Shown here piece by piece: positions 7,766 through 16,267 of a DNA stretch of 64,000 nucleotides (the first letter of the stretch is position 1; each line of letters starts with the position of its first letter). The stretch spans positions 1 through 64,000 of the forward strand of contig CAVVGB010000009.1 of the NCBI GenBank assembly GCA_963747715.1. Direction: 5' to 3'. Source of the DNA: CAVVGB01 sp963747715. Lineage in GTDB: Bacteria > Actinomycetota > Thermoleophilia > Gaiellales > Gaiellaceae. The position numbers and the translations under genes were made by a program. The notes below the pieces were generated by a model. That model searched no databases. It saw only the letters and a list, made by a program, of their open reading frames with translations, and was not told the DNA's origin.

Positions 7766-10700
7766 ATGAACTGCCTCGCCTGCGGCTTCGTCAATTCCGA
7801 AGATGCCCGTTTCTGCGGGCGGTGCGGCACGGCACTCGGCCACGCGTGCCCGTCCTGCGGGGCGACCGTGAGTCCAGAGCTCGCGTATTGCACCTCCTGT
7901 GGGACGCAGCTCGCTCCCCGTGAGGAGCGAAAGGTGGTCACCGTGCTCTTCTCGGACCTCGTCGGCTTTACGGGGCGGGCCGAGCAGGTCGATCCCGAAG
8001 AGGTTCGTCGAGTCCTCACGCCCTACTACGCACGCTTGCGATCGGAGCTGGAGCGGTTCGGCGGCACGGTCGAGAAGTTCATCGGCGACGCCGTGGTTGC
8101 ACTCTTCGGTGCGCCGGTTGCACACGAGGACGACCCCGATCGGGGCGTCCGTGCTGCGCTCGCCATCCGCGAGGCGGTCGGCGAGCTCAACGAGGCCGAA
8201 CCAGGTCTCGACCTCCATGTGCGCATAGGGGTGACGACAGGTGAGGCGGTCGTCGCCCTCGGAGCACGACCCACCGAAGGCGAGGGAATGGCCGCAGGTG
8301 ACGTTCTCAACACCGCTTCCCGGCTCCAGGCGGCGGCACCTGTGGACGGGATTCTCGTCGACGCGGCGACCCACCGGGCGACTGCGGCGGCGATTGAGTA
8401 CGGGGAGGCCAAGCGGTTCGAAATCAAGGGAAAGGAGCAGCCGATCCTCGCCTGGGAGGCTCTCTTTGCGCACCGTCCGGTGGAGTTCGAGGCGCCGGAG
8501 AGGACCCGTGGTCCGTTCGTCGGCCGGGACCGAGAGCTGGCGCTTTTGCTCGACCTCCTCGCACACTCCCGGGCGGATCGCGTGGTGCAGCTCGCGACGT
8601 TGGTGGGCGCCCCCGGCATCGGAAAGAGCCGGCTCGTGTACGAGCTCTTCAACGCCGTCCACGAAGATTCCGAACCGGCCTCGTGGCATCTGGGACGGTC
8701 GTTGCCGTACGGAGAGGGAGTGACCTTTTGGGCGCTCGGCGAGATGGTGAAGGGGGAGGCCGAGATCCTCGAGACCGACGAGTCCGACGAGGCGGGCGCC
8801 AAGCTGAGGGATTCCATCGAGCGCGTGATCGGTGACCACGCCGAGGTGGCTTGGGTCGAGGGCCATCTCCGGGCGCTCGTCGGGCTCGGCGGAGACGGCG
8901 AATTGGGCCGCGACCGCCGGAGTGAGGCGTTCGCCGCGTGGAGGCGTTACCTCGAAGCCCTGGCGGCGCGCAATCCGCTGGTTCTCGTGTTCGAGGACCT
9001 GCACTGGGCCGACGATGGTCTCCTCGACTTCATCGACCACCTTGTCGAGTGGGCGAGCGGTGTGCCTCTCCTTGTGGTGGGCACTGCGCGATCGGAGCTT
9101 CTGGAGCGTCGGCCAGGTTGGACCGAGAGCAGCGAACACGCGGTCACGCTGCCCCTCTCGCCACTCTCGGACGAGGAGACCGTCACTCTCGTCGGTGCCC
9201 TTCTCGAGGACGCCTCCTTGACGCCGAGGGCCGAATCCGCCCTGCTTGCGCGCGCTGCCGGCAACCCGCTCTATGCCGGCGAGTACGCGCGGATGCTCAT
9301 CGACCGCCGCTCGGCGGGACACGCCGGCGCTGCGGCCGCGACGAGCGATGACCTTCCCCTGCCCAAGACGATCCAGGGAATCATCACTGCCCGCCTCGAC
9401 GCCCTCCCTGCTGGGGAAAAGGCGCTACTGCAGGACGCTGCCGTCATCGGCAGGTCGTTCTGGGCAGGCGCACTGACGAGTCTTGCCGGACTTCCGCGCT
9501 GGAAGGCCGAGGAGCTGCTCCTCGCGCTCGAGCGGAAGGAGTTCATCCGCCGCGAGCGGCGCTCATCGGTGGCCCGCGAGACGCAGTACGCGTTCTGGCA
9601 CATCCTCATCCGCGACGTCGCGTACGCACAAATACCCCGCGCACAGCGCGCGGAGAAGCATCGCCTTGCCGCCGCTTGGGTCGAGTCCCTCAACGTCGAG
9701 CGCACCGAAGACCGCGCCGACATGCTCGCCCACCACTACCTCAGCGCACTCGAGTTCACGCGCGCGTCCGGCAAGGACATAGGTGAGCTCGAGACCCGGT
9801 CGCGGACCGCGCTCCGCGAGGCCGGCGACCGGGCCACCGGTCTCAATGTCTTCGGCGTCGCCGTCCGCTTCTTCCGTAGCGCACTCGACCTCTGGCCGGC
9901 TGACGACCCCGCTCGGCCACAGATGCTCTTCCGCTACGCGAAGGCCCGCTTCCACGCCGAGGCAGCAGGAGCAGAGGTCCTCGCGGAGGCGCGCGAGGCC
10001 CTCCTCGCTGCAGGTGATTTCGAGACGGCTGCGGAGGCGATCGTCATGATCGGCGAGCTTCTTTGGATCGAGGGTCAGACCGACGCTGCCTTCCGTGAGT
10101 TCGAGCGTGCCGCCGCCTTGCTCGAGGACTCGCCGTCCTCCCGCGCCAAGGCGTACGTCCTCAGCAACCTTTCCCGCTTCCGCATGATCGCGGACAAGAA
10201 CGAGGAGGCAATCCGGGTCGGTTTCGAGGCACTCCAGATGGCCGAGGAACTCGGCTTGGAGGAGCTGCAGGCGCACGCACTCAACAACATCGGTATCGCT
10301 CGCGCCGGCATCGGCGATCCGGGCGGTGTCGTCGACCTGGAGAAGAGCATCGCGATCGCCGTCGAGCTCAACTCGCTCGAGAGCGTGCGCGGCTACGTCA
10401 ATCTTGGCACCACGCTCGCCGAGTTCGGCGACCTCGAGCGAGCGTTCGACCTCTACGAGCAGGGGCGGCGTGCGGCCGAGGGATTCGGTGATCCCGAGCG
10501 CATCCGTTGGTTCGAATCCGAGCGGGTTCACGAGCTCTATTGGCGCGGACAATGGGACGAGGCGGTCCGCCGTTCGGATGAGCTGATCGCGGAGGCAGAC
10601 CCGGGCTCACTGCACGTCTTGCACGATTGCCGCCTCGTGCGCGGCGCCATTCGCCTTGCCCGCGACGATGCGCAGGGAGCACTCGACGATTCAGGGTGGG

Positions 10701-11218
10701 CTCTCGACTTCGCCCGCGGCGCGGACTACCCGGAGGCTCTGTTCCCGGCTCTCGCCTTCCGCGCGCGTGTGCTCGAGGCTGTCGGCCGGCGCGATGAGGC
10801 CGGGAAACTTGCCGAATCGCTCCTCGCGCTCTGGCGGGACAGCGGTCCCGCGGCCGCATCGTTCTGGGCCGCCGACCTGTCCTTCGTGCTTGTTCCACTC
10901 GGGTTGGGCGACGCGCTGACCAGCGCCGCTGCAGCCGTGCGCGCACAAACGCGCTGGCTGGATGCGGCCATCGCGTTCGTCTCGGGCGAGCCGCTCCGCG
11001 CGGCCGCCATCTATGCGGACGTCGGGGCTCGACCCGAGGAGGCACTGGCGCTACTACACGCCGCCGCGGCCGCGGAGAAACCCGGCCGCGACAACGACGT
11101 CGAAGCCGGCCTCGCGCGCGCGCTCGCGTTTCATCGCGAAGTAGGCGCGACCGCGTACGTCCGCGACGCAAAGGCGTTCGCGGTTGCGGAAGCTACTCGG
11201 GGACGTTCTCCAGGTTGA
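7766..11218 (+). CDS. double zinc-ribbon, class III adenylate/guanylate cyclase, AAA-type ATPase and TPR regulator
   Basis: 1150 residues. Two zinc ribbons use Cys3/6/17/20 and Cys28/31/42/45. A class III cyclase domain follows (about 55-235), with the metal-binding segment VVTVLFSDLVGFT and the region FGGTVEKFIGDAVVALFG. Next is a STAND/AAA-like ATPase with Walker A GAPGIGKS near residue 285 and VLVFEDLHWADD as Walker B. The long C-terminal part (~700-1100) consists of TPR-like helical repeats. This architecture is common in soil actinobacteria and suggests a sensor that couples a bound partner or ligand to cyclic nucleotide production. The ATG at 7766 is chosen because AGGAGG lies 5 nt upstream; an earlier in-frame Met at 7688 lies inside the terminator hairpin. 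Confidence 0.9.
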   Translation: MNCLACGFVNSEDARFCGRCGTALGHACPSCGATVSPELAYCTSCGTQLAPREERKVVTVLFSDLVGFTGRAEQVDPEEVRRVLTPYYARLRSELERFGGTVEKFIGDAVVALFGAPVAHEDDPDRGVRAALAIREAVGELNEAEPGLDLHVRIGVTTGEAVVALGARPTEGEGMAAGDVLNTASRLQAAAPVDGILVDAATHRATAAAIEYGEAKRFEIKGKEQPILAWEALFAHRPVEFEAPERTRGPFVGRDRELALLLDLLAHSRADRVVQLATLVGAPGIGKSRLVYELFNAVHEDSEPASWHLGRSLPYGEGVTFWALGEMVKGEAEILETDESDEAGAKLRDSIERVIGDHAEVAWVEGHLRALVGLGGDGELGRDRRSEAFAAWRRYLEALAARNPLVLVFEDLHWADDGLLDFIDHLVEWASGVPLLVVGTARSELLERRPGWTESSEHAVTLPLSPLSDEETVTLVGALLEDASLTPRAESALLARAAGNPLYAGEYARMLIDRRSAGHAGAAAATSDDLPLPKTIQGIITARLDALPAGEKALLQDAAVIGRSFWAGALTSLAGLPRWKAEELLLALERKEFIRRERRSSVARETQYAFWHILIRDVAYAQIPRAQRAEKHRLAAAWVESLNVERTEDRADMLAHHYLSALEFTRASGKDIGELETRSRTALREAGDRATGLNVFGVAVRFFRSALDLWPADDPARPQMLFRYAKARFHAEAAGAEVLAEAREALLAAGDFETAAEAIVMIGELLWIEGQTDAAFREFERAAALLEDSPSSRAKAYVLSNLSRFRMIADKNEEAIRVGFEALQMAEELGLEELQAHALNNIGIARAGIGDPGGVVDLEKSIAIAVELNSLESVRGYVNLGTTLAEFGDLERAFDLYEQGRRAAEGFGDPERIRWFESERVHELYWRGQWDEAVRRSDELIAEADPGSLHVLHDCRLVRGAIRLARDDAQGALDDSGWALDFARGADYPEALFPALAFRARVLEAVGRRDEAGKLAESLLALWRDSGPAAASFWAADLSFVLVPLGLGDALTSAAAAVRAQTRWLDAAIAFVSGEPLRAAAIYADVGARPEEALALLHAAAAAEKPGRDNDVEAGLARALAFHREVGATAYVRDAKAFAVAEATRGRSPG

Positions 11219-11441
11219 TCGGGCCGACCTGAAACGGCTCGACATCCCCGAGGAGGCGCGAGACCTCCTCGAAGGAAAGATCCTCGTCGGTCTCGATCGT
11301 CACGATTGCGAGGTTCTTCTTCGGATGGAAGAGAAACTCGGTAATCGTGCCGCGGTCCCCCAAGCTCGCGGTCACCTTCTCCCTGAGCTCCGGCCCCTCG
11401 ACGGGGTTTCCCGGAACGGCAATCTTGTGACTCTTTGGCAC
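11193..11441 (-). CDS. small conserved-looking protein of unknown function
   Basis: 82 residues from a GTG at 11441, reading VPKSHKIAVPGNPVEG and ending PFQVGPINLENVPE. Codon use and a balanced alternating pattern (LFHPKKNLAIVTIETDEDLSFEEV) look like a real beta-alpha protein rather than an antisense shadow. Its 3' end overlaps the end of the cyclase gene by 26 bp, convergently. No motif is recognised. The start is uncertain; upstream GTG codons in frame exist. Confidence 0.5.
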   Translation of the reverse strand: MPKSHKIAVPGNPVEGPELREKVTASLGDRGTITEFLFHPKKNLAIVTIETDEDLSFEEVSRLLGDVEPFQVGPINLENVPE

Positions 11442-11480
11442 CGGGGCATCATCCTCAATCACGCGCGCGGGTGCAAGCAC

Positions 11481-11531
11481 CGGGAAGAAAGCGGCCCTCT
11501 CGCCCGTCTGGTGGGCAAAAGAGGAGGGGCC
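11481..11531 (+). promoter_or_regulatory. SD-masking mRNA leader, copy 2
   Basis: The shortest copy: GGGAAGAAAG from 11482, GGCCCTCTC (11493-11501), the conserved box CCGTCTGGTGGGCA (11504-11517) and the ribosome site GAGGAGGGGCC touching the ATG at 11532. GGCCCTC can pair with GAGGGGCC with one bulged base. Confidence 0.5.
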
Positions 11532-11726
11532 ATGTCCAGTCCGCAGATCCATGAGGTCATTGCCGGCCAGCGCCAGGCCGACTTGCGGCGCGAGGCGCAC
11601 CGAGAGCGGCTCGCCGCCATCGCGGCTGCCCACGGCCCCGGCAAGCTGGCCCGCCTCGGGGGCGTCCTGGCGAGCGTTGCGCACCGGCGCCGGCGGGTCG
11701 CGAGACGCGAGCTCGCAGTCGGCTGA
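11532..11726 (+). CDS. small basic helical protein, unknown function
   Basis: 64 residues, MSSPQIHEVIAGQRQADLRR at the start and very rich in Arg, Ala and His, predicted to be helical. It has no signal peptide. It is included because its start codon sits directly behind a leader that is conserved before two other genes (7018 and 11828) and it has a strong ribosome site. It may bind nucleic acid or a partner, but that is only inferred from charge. Confidence 0.5.
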   Translation: MSSPQIHEVIAGQRQADLRREAHRERLAAIAAAHGPGKLARLGGVLASVAHRRRRVARRELAVG

Positions 11727-11754
11727 AGCCGCCGGCCCGCCCTTTCGAAGCTAG

Positions 11755-11827
11755 GCAGGGAAGAAGACCGCCTCCTCCTCCGTCGGGTAGGCACCGGAGC
11801 CGACCGACCACCAAGGAGGAGAAAGAA
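11755..11827 (+). promoter_or_regulatory. SD-masking mRNA leader, copy 3
   Basis: Contains GGGAAGAAGA, the pyrimidine run CCTCCTCCTCC (11771-11781), box CCGTCGGGTAGGCA (11780-11793) and Shine-Dalgarno GGAGGAG (11815-11821), which the pyrimidine run can cover. GTCGG and CCGAC inside it can form an additional stem. It resembles copy 1 along its full length. Confidence 0.6.
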
Positions 11828-12311
11828 ATGAGGAACCGGATCAAGCAGACAATGTTCAGGCGGATCACCCTCGCGTTTGCGGTGGCGGCCATCGCAGCCC
11901 CGACGGCGCAGGCCGTCCCCCTCGAGCCCGGCGCGACGAAGGCCGAGTACATCCCGTTCGTGACCGACTTCCCGCGCACCTACACCGCCTCGCAATGGCG
12001 AGACCATCCAGAGCGGCGAGTACGGCATGCCGACCGCGATGCCGAGCGACTACGCAGCCAACCGCAGCGACCGGATCGAGCTGGCGCGGCTGCAGGATCG
12101 CACGAGCAACGACGTCCGCGGCCTCGACGGAGTCGAGAACGTTCGGGTCGAGCCTCGCGGCCTCGACAAGCCCGTCCTCGTCGTGAGCGACTCCGGCTCC
12201 ATCGACTGGCGCGACGCCGGCATCGGCGCAGGCCTCGCCTTCGCGGCGATCCTGCTGGCCGGCGCAGCGGCCCTCGGAGTTCGGCAGCAAGGGCGGTTGG
12301 GTCAGGTCTAG
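11828..12311 (+). CDS. paralogue of the secreted repeat protein, one repeat (frameshift)
   Basis: About 160 residues once the frame is repaired. The signal peptide region (MRNRIKQTMFRRITLAFAVA) is nearly the same as in the protein at 7018. It is followed by FVTDFPRTYTAS, then in the next frame NGETIQSGEYGMPTAMPSDY and one full repeat, and the same anchor ending GRLGQV. One extra base near 11993 accounts for the split, because the paralogue reads FPRGNTAPHGTTI there. The two genes share leader, coding region and terminator, so they arose by duplication of a whole cassette around the cyclase gene. Confidence 0.7.
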
Positions 12312-12339
12312 GGCGACACCCCGTCCTGGAGCGGGCGAG

Positions 12340-12364
12340 AGGGCGGAGCCTGCGGCGCCGCCCT
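12340..12364 (+). terminator. terminator hairpin after the second secreted repeat protein gene
   Basis: AGGGCGG at 12340-12346 pairs with CCGCCCT at 12358-12364 around an 11-nt loop and is followed by TTCGCTTGC, matching the terminator at 7681. Confidence 0.6.
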
Positions 12365-12410
12365 TTCGCTTGCTTGCGGGCGCTTACTGCGATTTGATCC
12401 CACTGCCGCC

Positions 12411-12966
12411 ATGTCCCTCGCGCAGGTCTCCGACGCCGGCCTCGTGGCCCGCTGCCGCGCGGGTGAGGAAGAGGCGTGGCGTGAGCTCGTCAACCGCTTC
12501 TCGCGGTATGTGTACGCCATCGCCGTTCAAGGCTTCCGGCTGGCCGAGCACGACGCCGAGGATGTGTTCCAGGAGGTGTTTGCCCGCGTGTACCAGCACC
12601 TCGACCGGCTGCGCGAGGACGAGGCGATCCGGCCCTGGATCGCCCAGCTCACCCGGCGGCTCTGTATCGACCATCTTCGCGCCGCGTGCCCGGGAGCAGC
12701 CGAGCGGGGAGGAGCTCGAGCCTCCGGGCTTCGATGACACGCTCGCCCGGATCGACGAGGCGCTCACCGTCCACGAGGCCCTCGCCGACCTGCCCGAGCA
12801 TTGCCAGGAGATCCTCGACCGCTTCTTCGCCCGCGACGAGAGCTACGAGGCCATCGGGGAGGCGCTCGACATTCCGTCCGGAACGATCGCCAGCCGCATC
12901 TCGAGGTGCCTCGCCAAGCTGCGGGAGAAATTCGAGGGAAGATCCGACGCCCTTCCCGCGTCTTGA
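12411..12966 (+). CDS. ECF-type RNA polymerase sigma factor (frameshift)
   Basis: Starts MSLAQVSDAGLVARCRAGEE. Region 2 reads AWRELVNRFSRYVYAIAVQ and AEDVFQEVFARVYQHLDRL, ending WIAQLTRRLCIDHLRA. The reading frame then moves by one base near 12682 and continues REQPSGEELEPPG into region 4 (LADLPEHCQEILDRFFARDE, SYEAIGEALDIPSGTIASRI), which ends LAKLREKFEGRS. One extra base explains the break; with it repaired the protein is about 184 residues, a normal size. The small gene at 12993 starts 27 bp downstream and is probably co-transcribed. Confidence 0.75.
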
Positions 12967-12992
12967 GGGAAAGCGGCCGAAGAGGTGACTAC

Positions 12993-13247
12993 ATGACTGC
13001 ATACGACGAAGAGAAGCTGGCCGAGCTACTGCGCTCCCTGCCGCCGGCTCCCGAAGGCTGGGTGAAGGCGGCGCAGGAGCTTCCGTTCCTGCGGGGGCAG
13101 CTCGACGACATCGTCCAGCGGGCGGAGGCGGACGCCGAGTTCCGGCAAGCGCTCGTCGCCGATCTCGAGGCGGCGCTCGCCGAAGCCGGTTACGAGCCGA
13201 GCGACCCGCTCGTCAAGGCGATCCGCGCGCGACTGTCCGACTCCTAA
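12993..13247 (+). CDS. small acidic helical protein next to a sigma gene, unknown function
   Basis: 84 residues, MTAYDEEKLAELLRSLPPAP at the start, no membrane helix. GAGGTGA upstream of the ATG provides a ribosome site. Its place directly behind an ECF sigma gene suggests a role in controlling that sigma factor, but there is no recognisable anti-sigma motif. Confidence 0.6.
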   Translation: MTAYDEEKLAELLRSLPPAPEGWVKAAQELPFLRGQLDDIVQRAEADAEFRQALVADLEAALAEAGYEPSDPLVKAIRARLSDS

Positions 13248-13326
13248 CGCCGGGCAGGAGACGCTCTCTCGTTGTCCAATGGGGCAGCCCTGTCGTTCGT
13301 TAGTGAGGGAGGTCGCGAAGACCTAG

Positions 13327-14743
13327 ATGGACAGCCGGCAGAGAGACCGTTCTCTCTGCGGCCTCAGACCAGGAGCGTTTCTAGCGACGATCACGATCGG
13401 CATCGTCCTTGCGGGTACCTTGCAGACCACTGCAGCGAGAGGACAAGGGCTTGCCGGGGTCGCTGCTCTCCAGGTCGGCCTTCGCGCGCACGGCTTCTAC
13501 GCGGGACCGGTTGACGGCCTCTTCGGTCCGCAGACGGCGAAAGCGATACGGACTCTCCAGCGGCGGCGCGGTCTTCTCGTCGATGGGGTTCCAGGCCCTC
13601 GCACCCGGGCAGCGCTCGGCCGTTACGGCCGGCCGCGGCTCGGTAGTCGCCTGCTGCGCCCAGGCGTGTTCGGCAGGGACGTCGCGATGGTCCAGTTCAT
13701 GCTCGCGCGATGCGGCACAGATCCGGGGCCTGTCGATGCCTCCTTCGGGCGGGAGACGACCAGCGCCGTGCGGCGCTACCAGCAGCGTGCGGGAGTGACC
13801 ACGGACGGCGTCGTTGGGCCGACGACACTTCGTTTGCTCACGCAGCGCCGCAGGTGTGGCTCGTCGCCCAGCGGCCGTGTCGCAGCCGGTGTCACGGTCT
13901 CGGGAGCGCTCATTGGGGGTTTGTCCGCCGGGTGGGCAGACGATGCTTTGCGCTCGGCATTCTCCAATCCATTGCGGGTGGCCTTTCGAGGTCGCGTCTT
14001 CCTCGTCGAGCCGAACGCGCTCGCACGGGCCTATGTCCGAGACGCGGTCAAGCACGCGCTCGAGGCGCGGCCGGGCGGTGCGCTCAGGCTTCGTGTGCAT
14101 GTGCGACGTCGCCCTCTCAGGGAGTCGGTGGCATGGCTGGAGCGAGCGGTGTGCCGACCTCCGGTCAACTCACGCTTGATCGGATTACGCAATCTGCGGC
14201 CGCGACTGAGTCGCCAGCGATCGGGGTGTCGCGTGTATAGCGGGGCTCTTGCAAGAGCGTTCGGCAAGCGCCTCGAGAGTCTGGACCGTTCGGTCATCCA
14301 CGTCCGCACTCGTCGTGTTCGGCCGAGCGTTACGCGCGCGAACTTCGGTCCGATCGTCGTGGTGCGGCGAAAGGCACACCGGCTGTCCCTCTATGACGGC
14401 ACCCGGCTCAGTACACACGTTTCGGGTTGGGACTGGGAAGCGAGGGTTTCCGACGCCTCTCGGCCGCTTCTCGATCGTGTCGAAGGCGCGCAACCCGTGG
14501 TGGTTTCCGCCCAAGTCGAACTGGGCGCAGAACCTCCAACCGATTCCGCCGGGCCCCGGCAACCCACTGGGCACGCGCTGGATGGGCCTGTCGTCCCCGG
14601 GCGTCGGCATCCACGGCACGCCCGACGCCACGTCGGTCGGATATTCCCGGTCGCACGGCTGCATACGCATGTACGTCCCGCATGCCGAGTGGCTTTTCAA
14701 GCGCGTGCACGTCGGCACGCCGGTTGTGATCGTCCGCGCCTGA
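13327..14743 (+). CDS. L,D-transpeptidase with two peptidoglycan-binding domains (frameshift)
   Basis: N-terminal membrane or signal segment at about 17-38, then two PG_binding_1 repeats at about 44-99 (DGLFGPQTAKAIRTLQ) and 112-173 (DASFGRETTSAVRRYQ), a middle domain resembling the YkuD-associated PG_binding_4 region, and a C-terminal YkuD catalytic domain. The catalytic motif is SRSHGCIRM with the upstream His in GIHGTP. The frame changes by one base near 14417; removing an A restores LVHTFRVGTGKRGFPTPLG. The enzyme should form 3-3 cross-links in, or attach proteins to, peptidoglycan outside the cell membrane. Confidence 0.82.
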
Positions 14744-14749
14744 GGGCGG

Positions 14750-15348
14750 CTAAACGCTCGCGGCTGTCTCGACCGCTCGCCGGGCAGCCGACGCGGCCTT
14801 CGACGCGAACACTTCCCCGCGGGCGGCGCGCTCGTCTTCCGGGACGGTGGCGAGGTTCACGTCGACGAGGTGACCCGCTGCCCGGGCGGCCGCTCCCGCC
14901 AGGACCGCGGCCACGGCAGCGTCCGCTCCAAGCTCCGGGTTGCCGGCCTCGGCTACGTCGGCCGCGAGGTGGGACACGTCGCAGGCGGTCTGCGAGATGA
15001 GAAGCGGAATCTCGGCGGAGCGAACGAGCGCGTCCTGGATAGCGGCGTCACGCCGGTCCGGCTCGATGTGCTCGACGTTCGCGAGCATCGCGAGCGCGTC
15101 CTCGTACGCAACCGCGTCCGACTGCGCCAGCTGTAGCGCCCGTTGGCGAAGCGTGTCGGCCTGCGCGACGGCACCTCCTGCCTCGAGCCATTCTGAGCGC
15201 GACAGGCGCGCCGCCTTGGCGACGAGGCCCGCGGCGACGGCGACGACCATCGCCGCGCCGGTTCCGCCGGCCGGCACGCGCTCGTCCGAGGCGAGCAGGT
15301 CCAGTGAGCTCTCGAACGGAGAGCTCCGAGCAGGCGGTCGGGATCCAC
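14750..15348 (-). CDS. cyclodeaminase/cyclohydrolase family protein (frameshift near start)
   Basis: Matches the C-terminal domain of formiminotransferase-cyclodeaminase: SSLDLLASDERVPAGGTGAA near the N-terminus, then an all-helical body. Members act on formimino- or methenyl-tetrahydrofolate. A GTG at 15348 gives VDPDRLLGAL in one frame, and the rest lies in another; adding one C near 15318 joins them as GALPFESSLDLLAS. The protein would be about 198 residues, normal for a stand-alone member. It lies 8 bp downstream of infA on the same strand, so the two are probably one transcript. Confidence 0.65.
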
Positions 15349-15356
15349 GAGGACCG

Positions 15357-15551
15357 CTACTTGAAGCGGTACACGATCCGACCCTTGGTGAGGTCGTACG
15401 GCGACAGCTCGATCTTGACGCGGTCGCCCGGGAAGATCTTGATCCGGAAGCGCCGCATCTTGCCGGCCGTGTAGCCAAGGACCTCCTGGCCGGCGTCGAG
15501 CTTGATCTTGAACATGCCGTTCGGGAAGGCCTCCATGACCTCCCCCTCCAT
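15357..15551 (-). CDS. infA: translation initiation factor IF-1
   Basis: OB-fold IF-1 with GKMRRFRIKIFPGDRVKIEL and the C-terminal SPYDLTKGRIVYRFK. The ATG at 15551 gives 64 residues, shorter than the usual ~72, with AAGGAAG 11 nt upstream. The frame stays open upstream, and ATC at 15578 would give ATKEEKLEMEGEV, exactly the family length; a -10-like TATCCT ends 6 nt before that ATC. So the true start is either a non-standard codon, an ATG miscalled as ATC, or this internal ATG. IF-1 binds the 30S A site during initiation. The gene is outside a ribosomal protein cluster here. Confidence 0.88.
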   Translation of the reverse strand: MEGEVMEAFPNGMFKIKLDAGQEVLGYTAGKMRRFRIKIFPGDRVKIELSPYDLTKGRIVYRFK

Positions 15552-15584
15552 CTCGAGTTTTTCTTCCTTGGTAGCGATGGAAAC

Positions 15585-15590
15585 AGGATA
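15585..15590 (-). promoter_or_regulatory. candidate -10 box for infA
   Basis: TATCCT on the minus strand, 6 nt before the ATC at 15578, fitting the leaderless spacing seen at other genes in this window. Confidence 0.35.
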
Positions 15591-15627
15591 GCGGCAGGCG
15601 GAAATTGCGCTGTGTAAGAGTGGGCTC

Positions 15628-16266
15628 GTGGGTCTACGTGCTCCCGCCGTGTGTGGGCTCGTCGCGCCGCTGACCTACGTGGCCAGCCTGGTCTTCGGGG
15701 GCTTGGCCCAGCCCGATGAGTTCAGTAGCGCCAACGACGACATCAGCGACCTCGGTGCAGAAACCGCCGCCAATGCCTGGATCTACAACCAGATCGGCAT
15801 GAATCTCACCGGGATTCTGATCGTCGCCTTCGCGGTGGGGCTGTGGCTCGCGCTCTCGCCCAGTGTCCCCGGCCGCCTGGGCGCGGCGGCGCTCGCGCTC
15901 ATGGGCCTCACGCTCTTCCTGGAAGGGTTCTTCCGGCTCGATTGTCGTGGGATCGACGCAGCGTGCGAGAACACTTCCTGGACCTCCGACGGGCACAAGC
16001 TGGTCACCGCGATTTCCGGCGCCTTCCTCTTCGCCGCGCCCATCCTGCTCGCGTTCGCCTTCCGGCGGATTCCGGAGTGGCGCCGGGCGTGGTTGCCGTC
16101 GCTCTTGGCGATCCCGGTCTTCTTCGCAGTGAGCATCCTCGCTTCGCTGATCGGAAACGGCGCCGCGACCCGCGCGGGCGCGGTCGCCTGGTTCGTCTGG
16201 CTCGCCTACGTCGCCTTCGAACTGCTCCAACGAGGCCGAAAGGAGCCTGTCAGGACCGAGTTCTAA
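15628..16266 (+). CDS. DUF998 family membrane protein
   Basis: 212 residues with six hydrophobic helices, a typical DUF998 topology. The loop after helix 1 carries DDISDLGAE, and the middle segment has FFRLDCRGID. Function of the family is not established. The GTG at 15628 is the start; infA is transcribed divergently from the same short gap. The gene ends one base before dnaE begins. Confidence 0.7.
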   Translation: MGLRAPAVCGLVAPLTYVASLVFGGLAQPDEFSSANDDISDLGAETAANAWIYNQIGMNLTGILIVAFAVGLWLALSPSVPGRLGAAALALMGLTLFLEGFFRLDCRGIDAACENTSWTSDGHKLVTAISGAFLFAAPILLAFAFRRIPEWRRAWLPSLLAIPVFFAVSILASLIGNGAATRAGAVAWFVWLAYVAFELLQRGRKEPVRTEF

Positions 16267-16267
16267 G

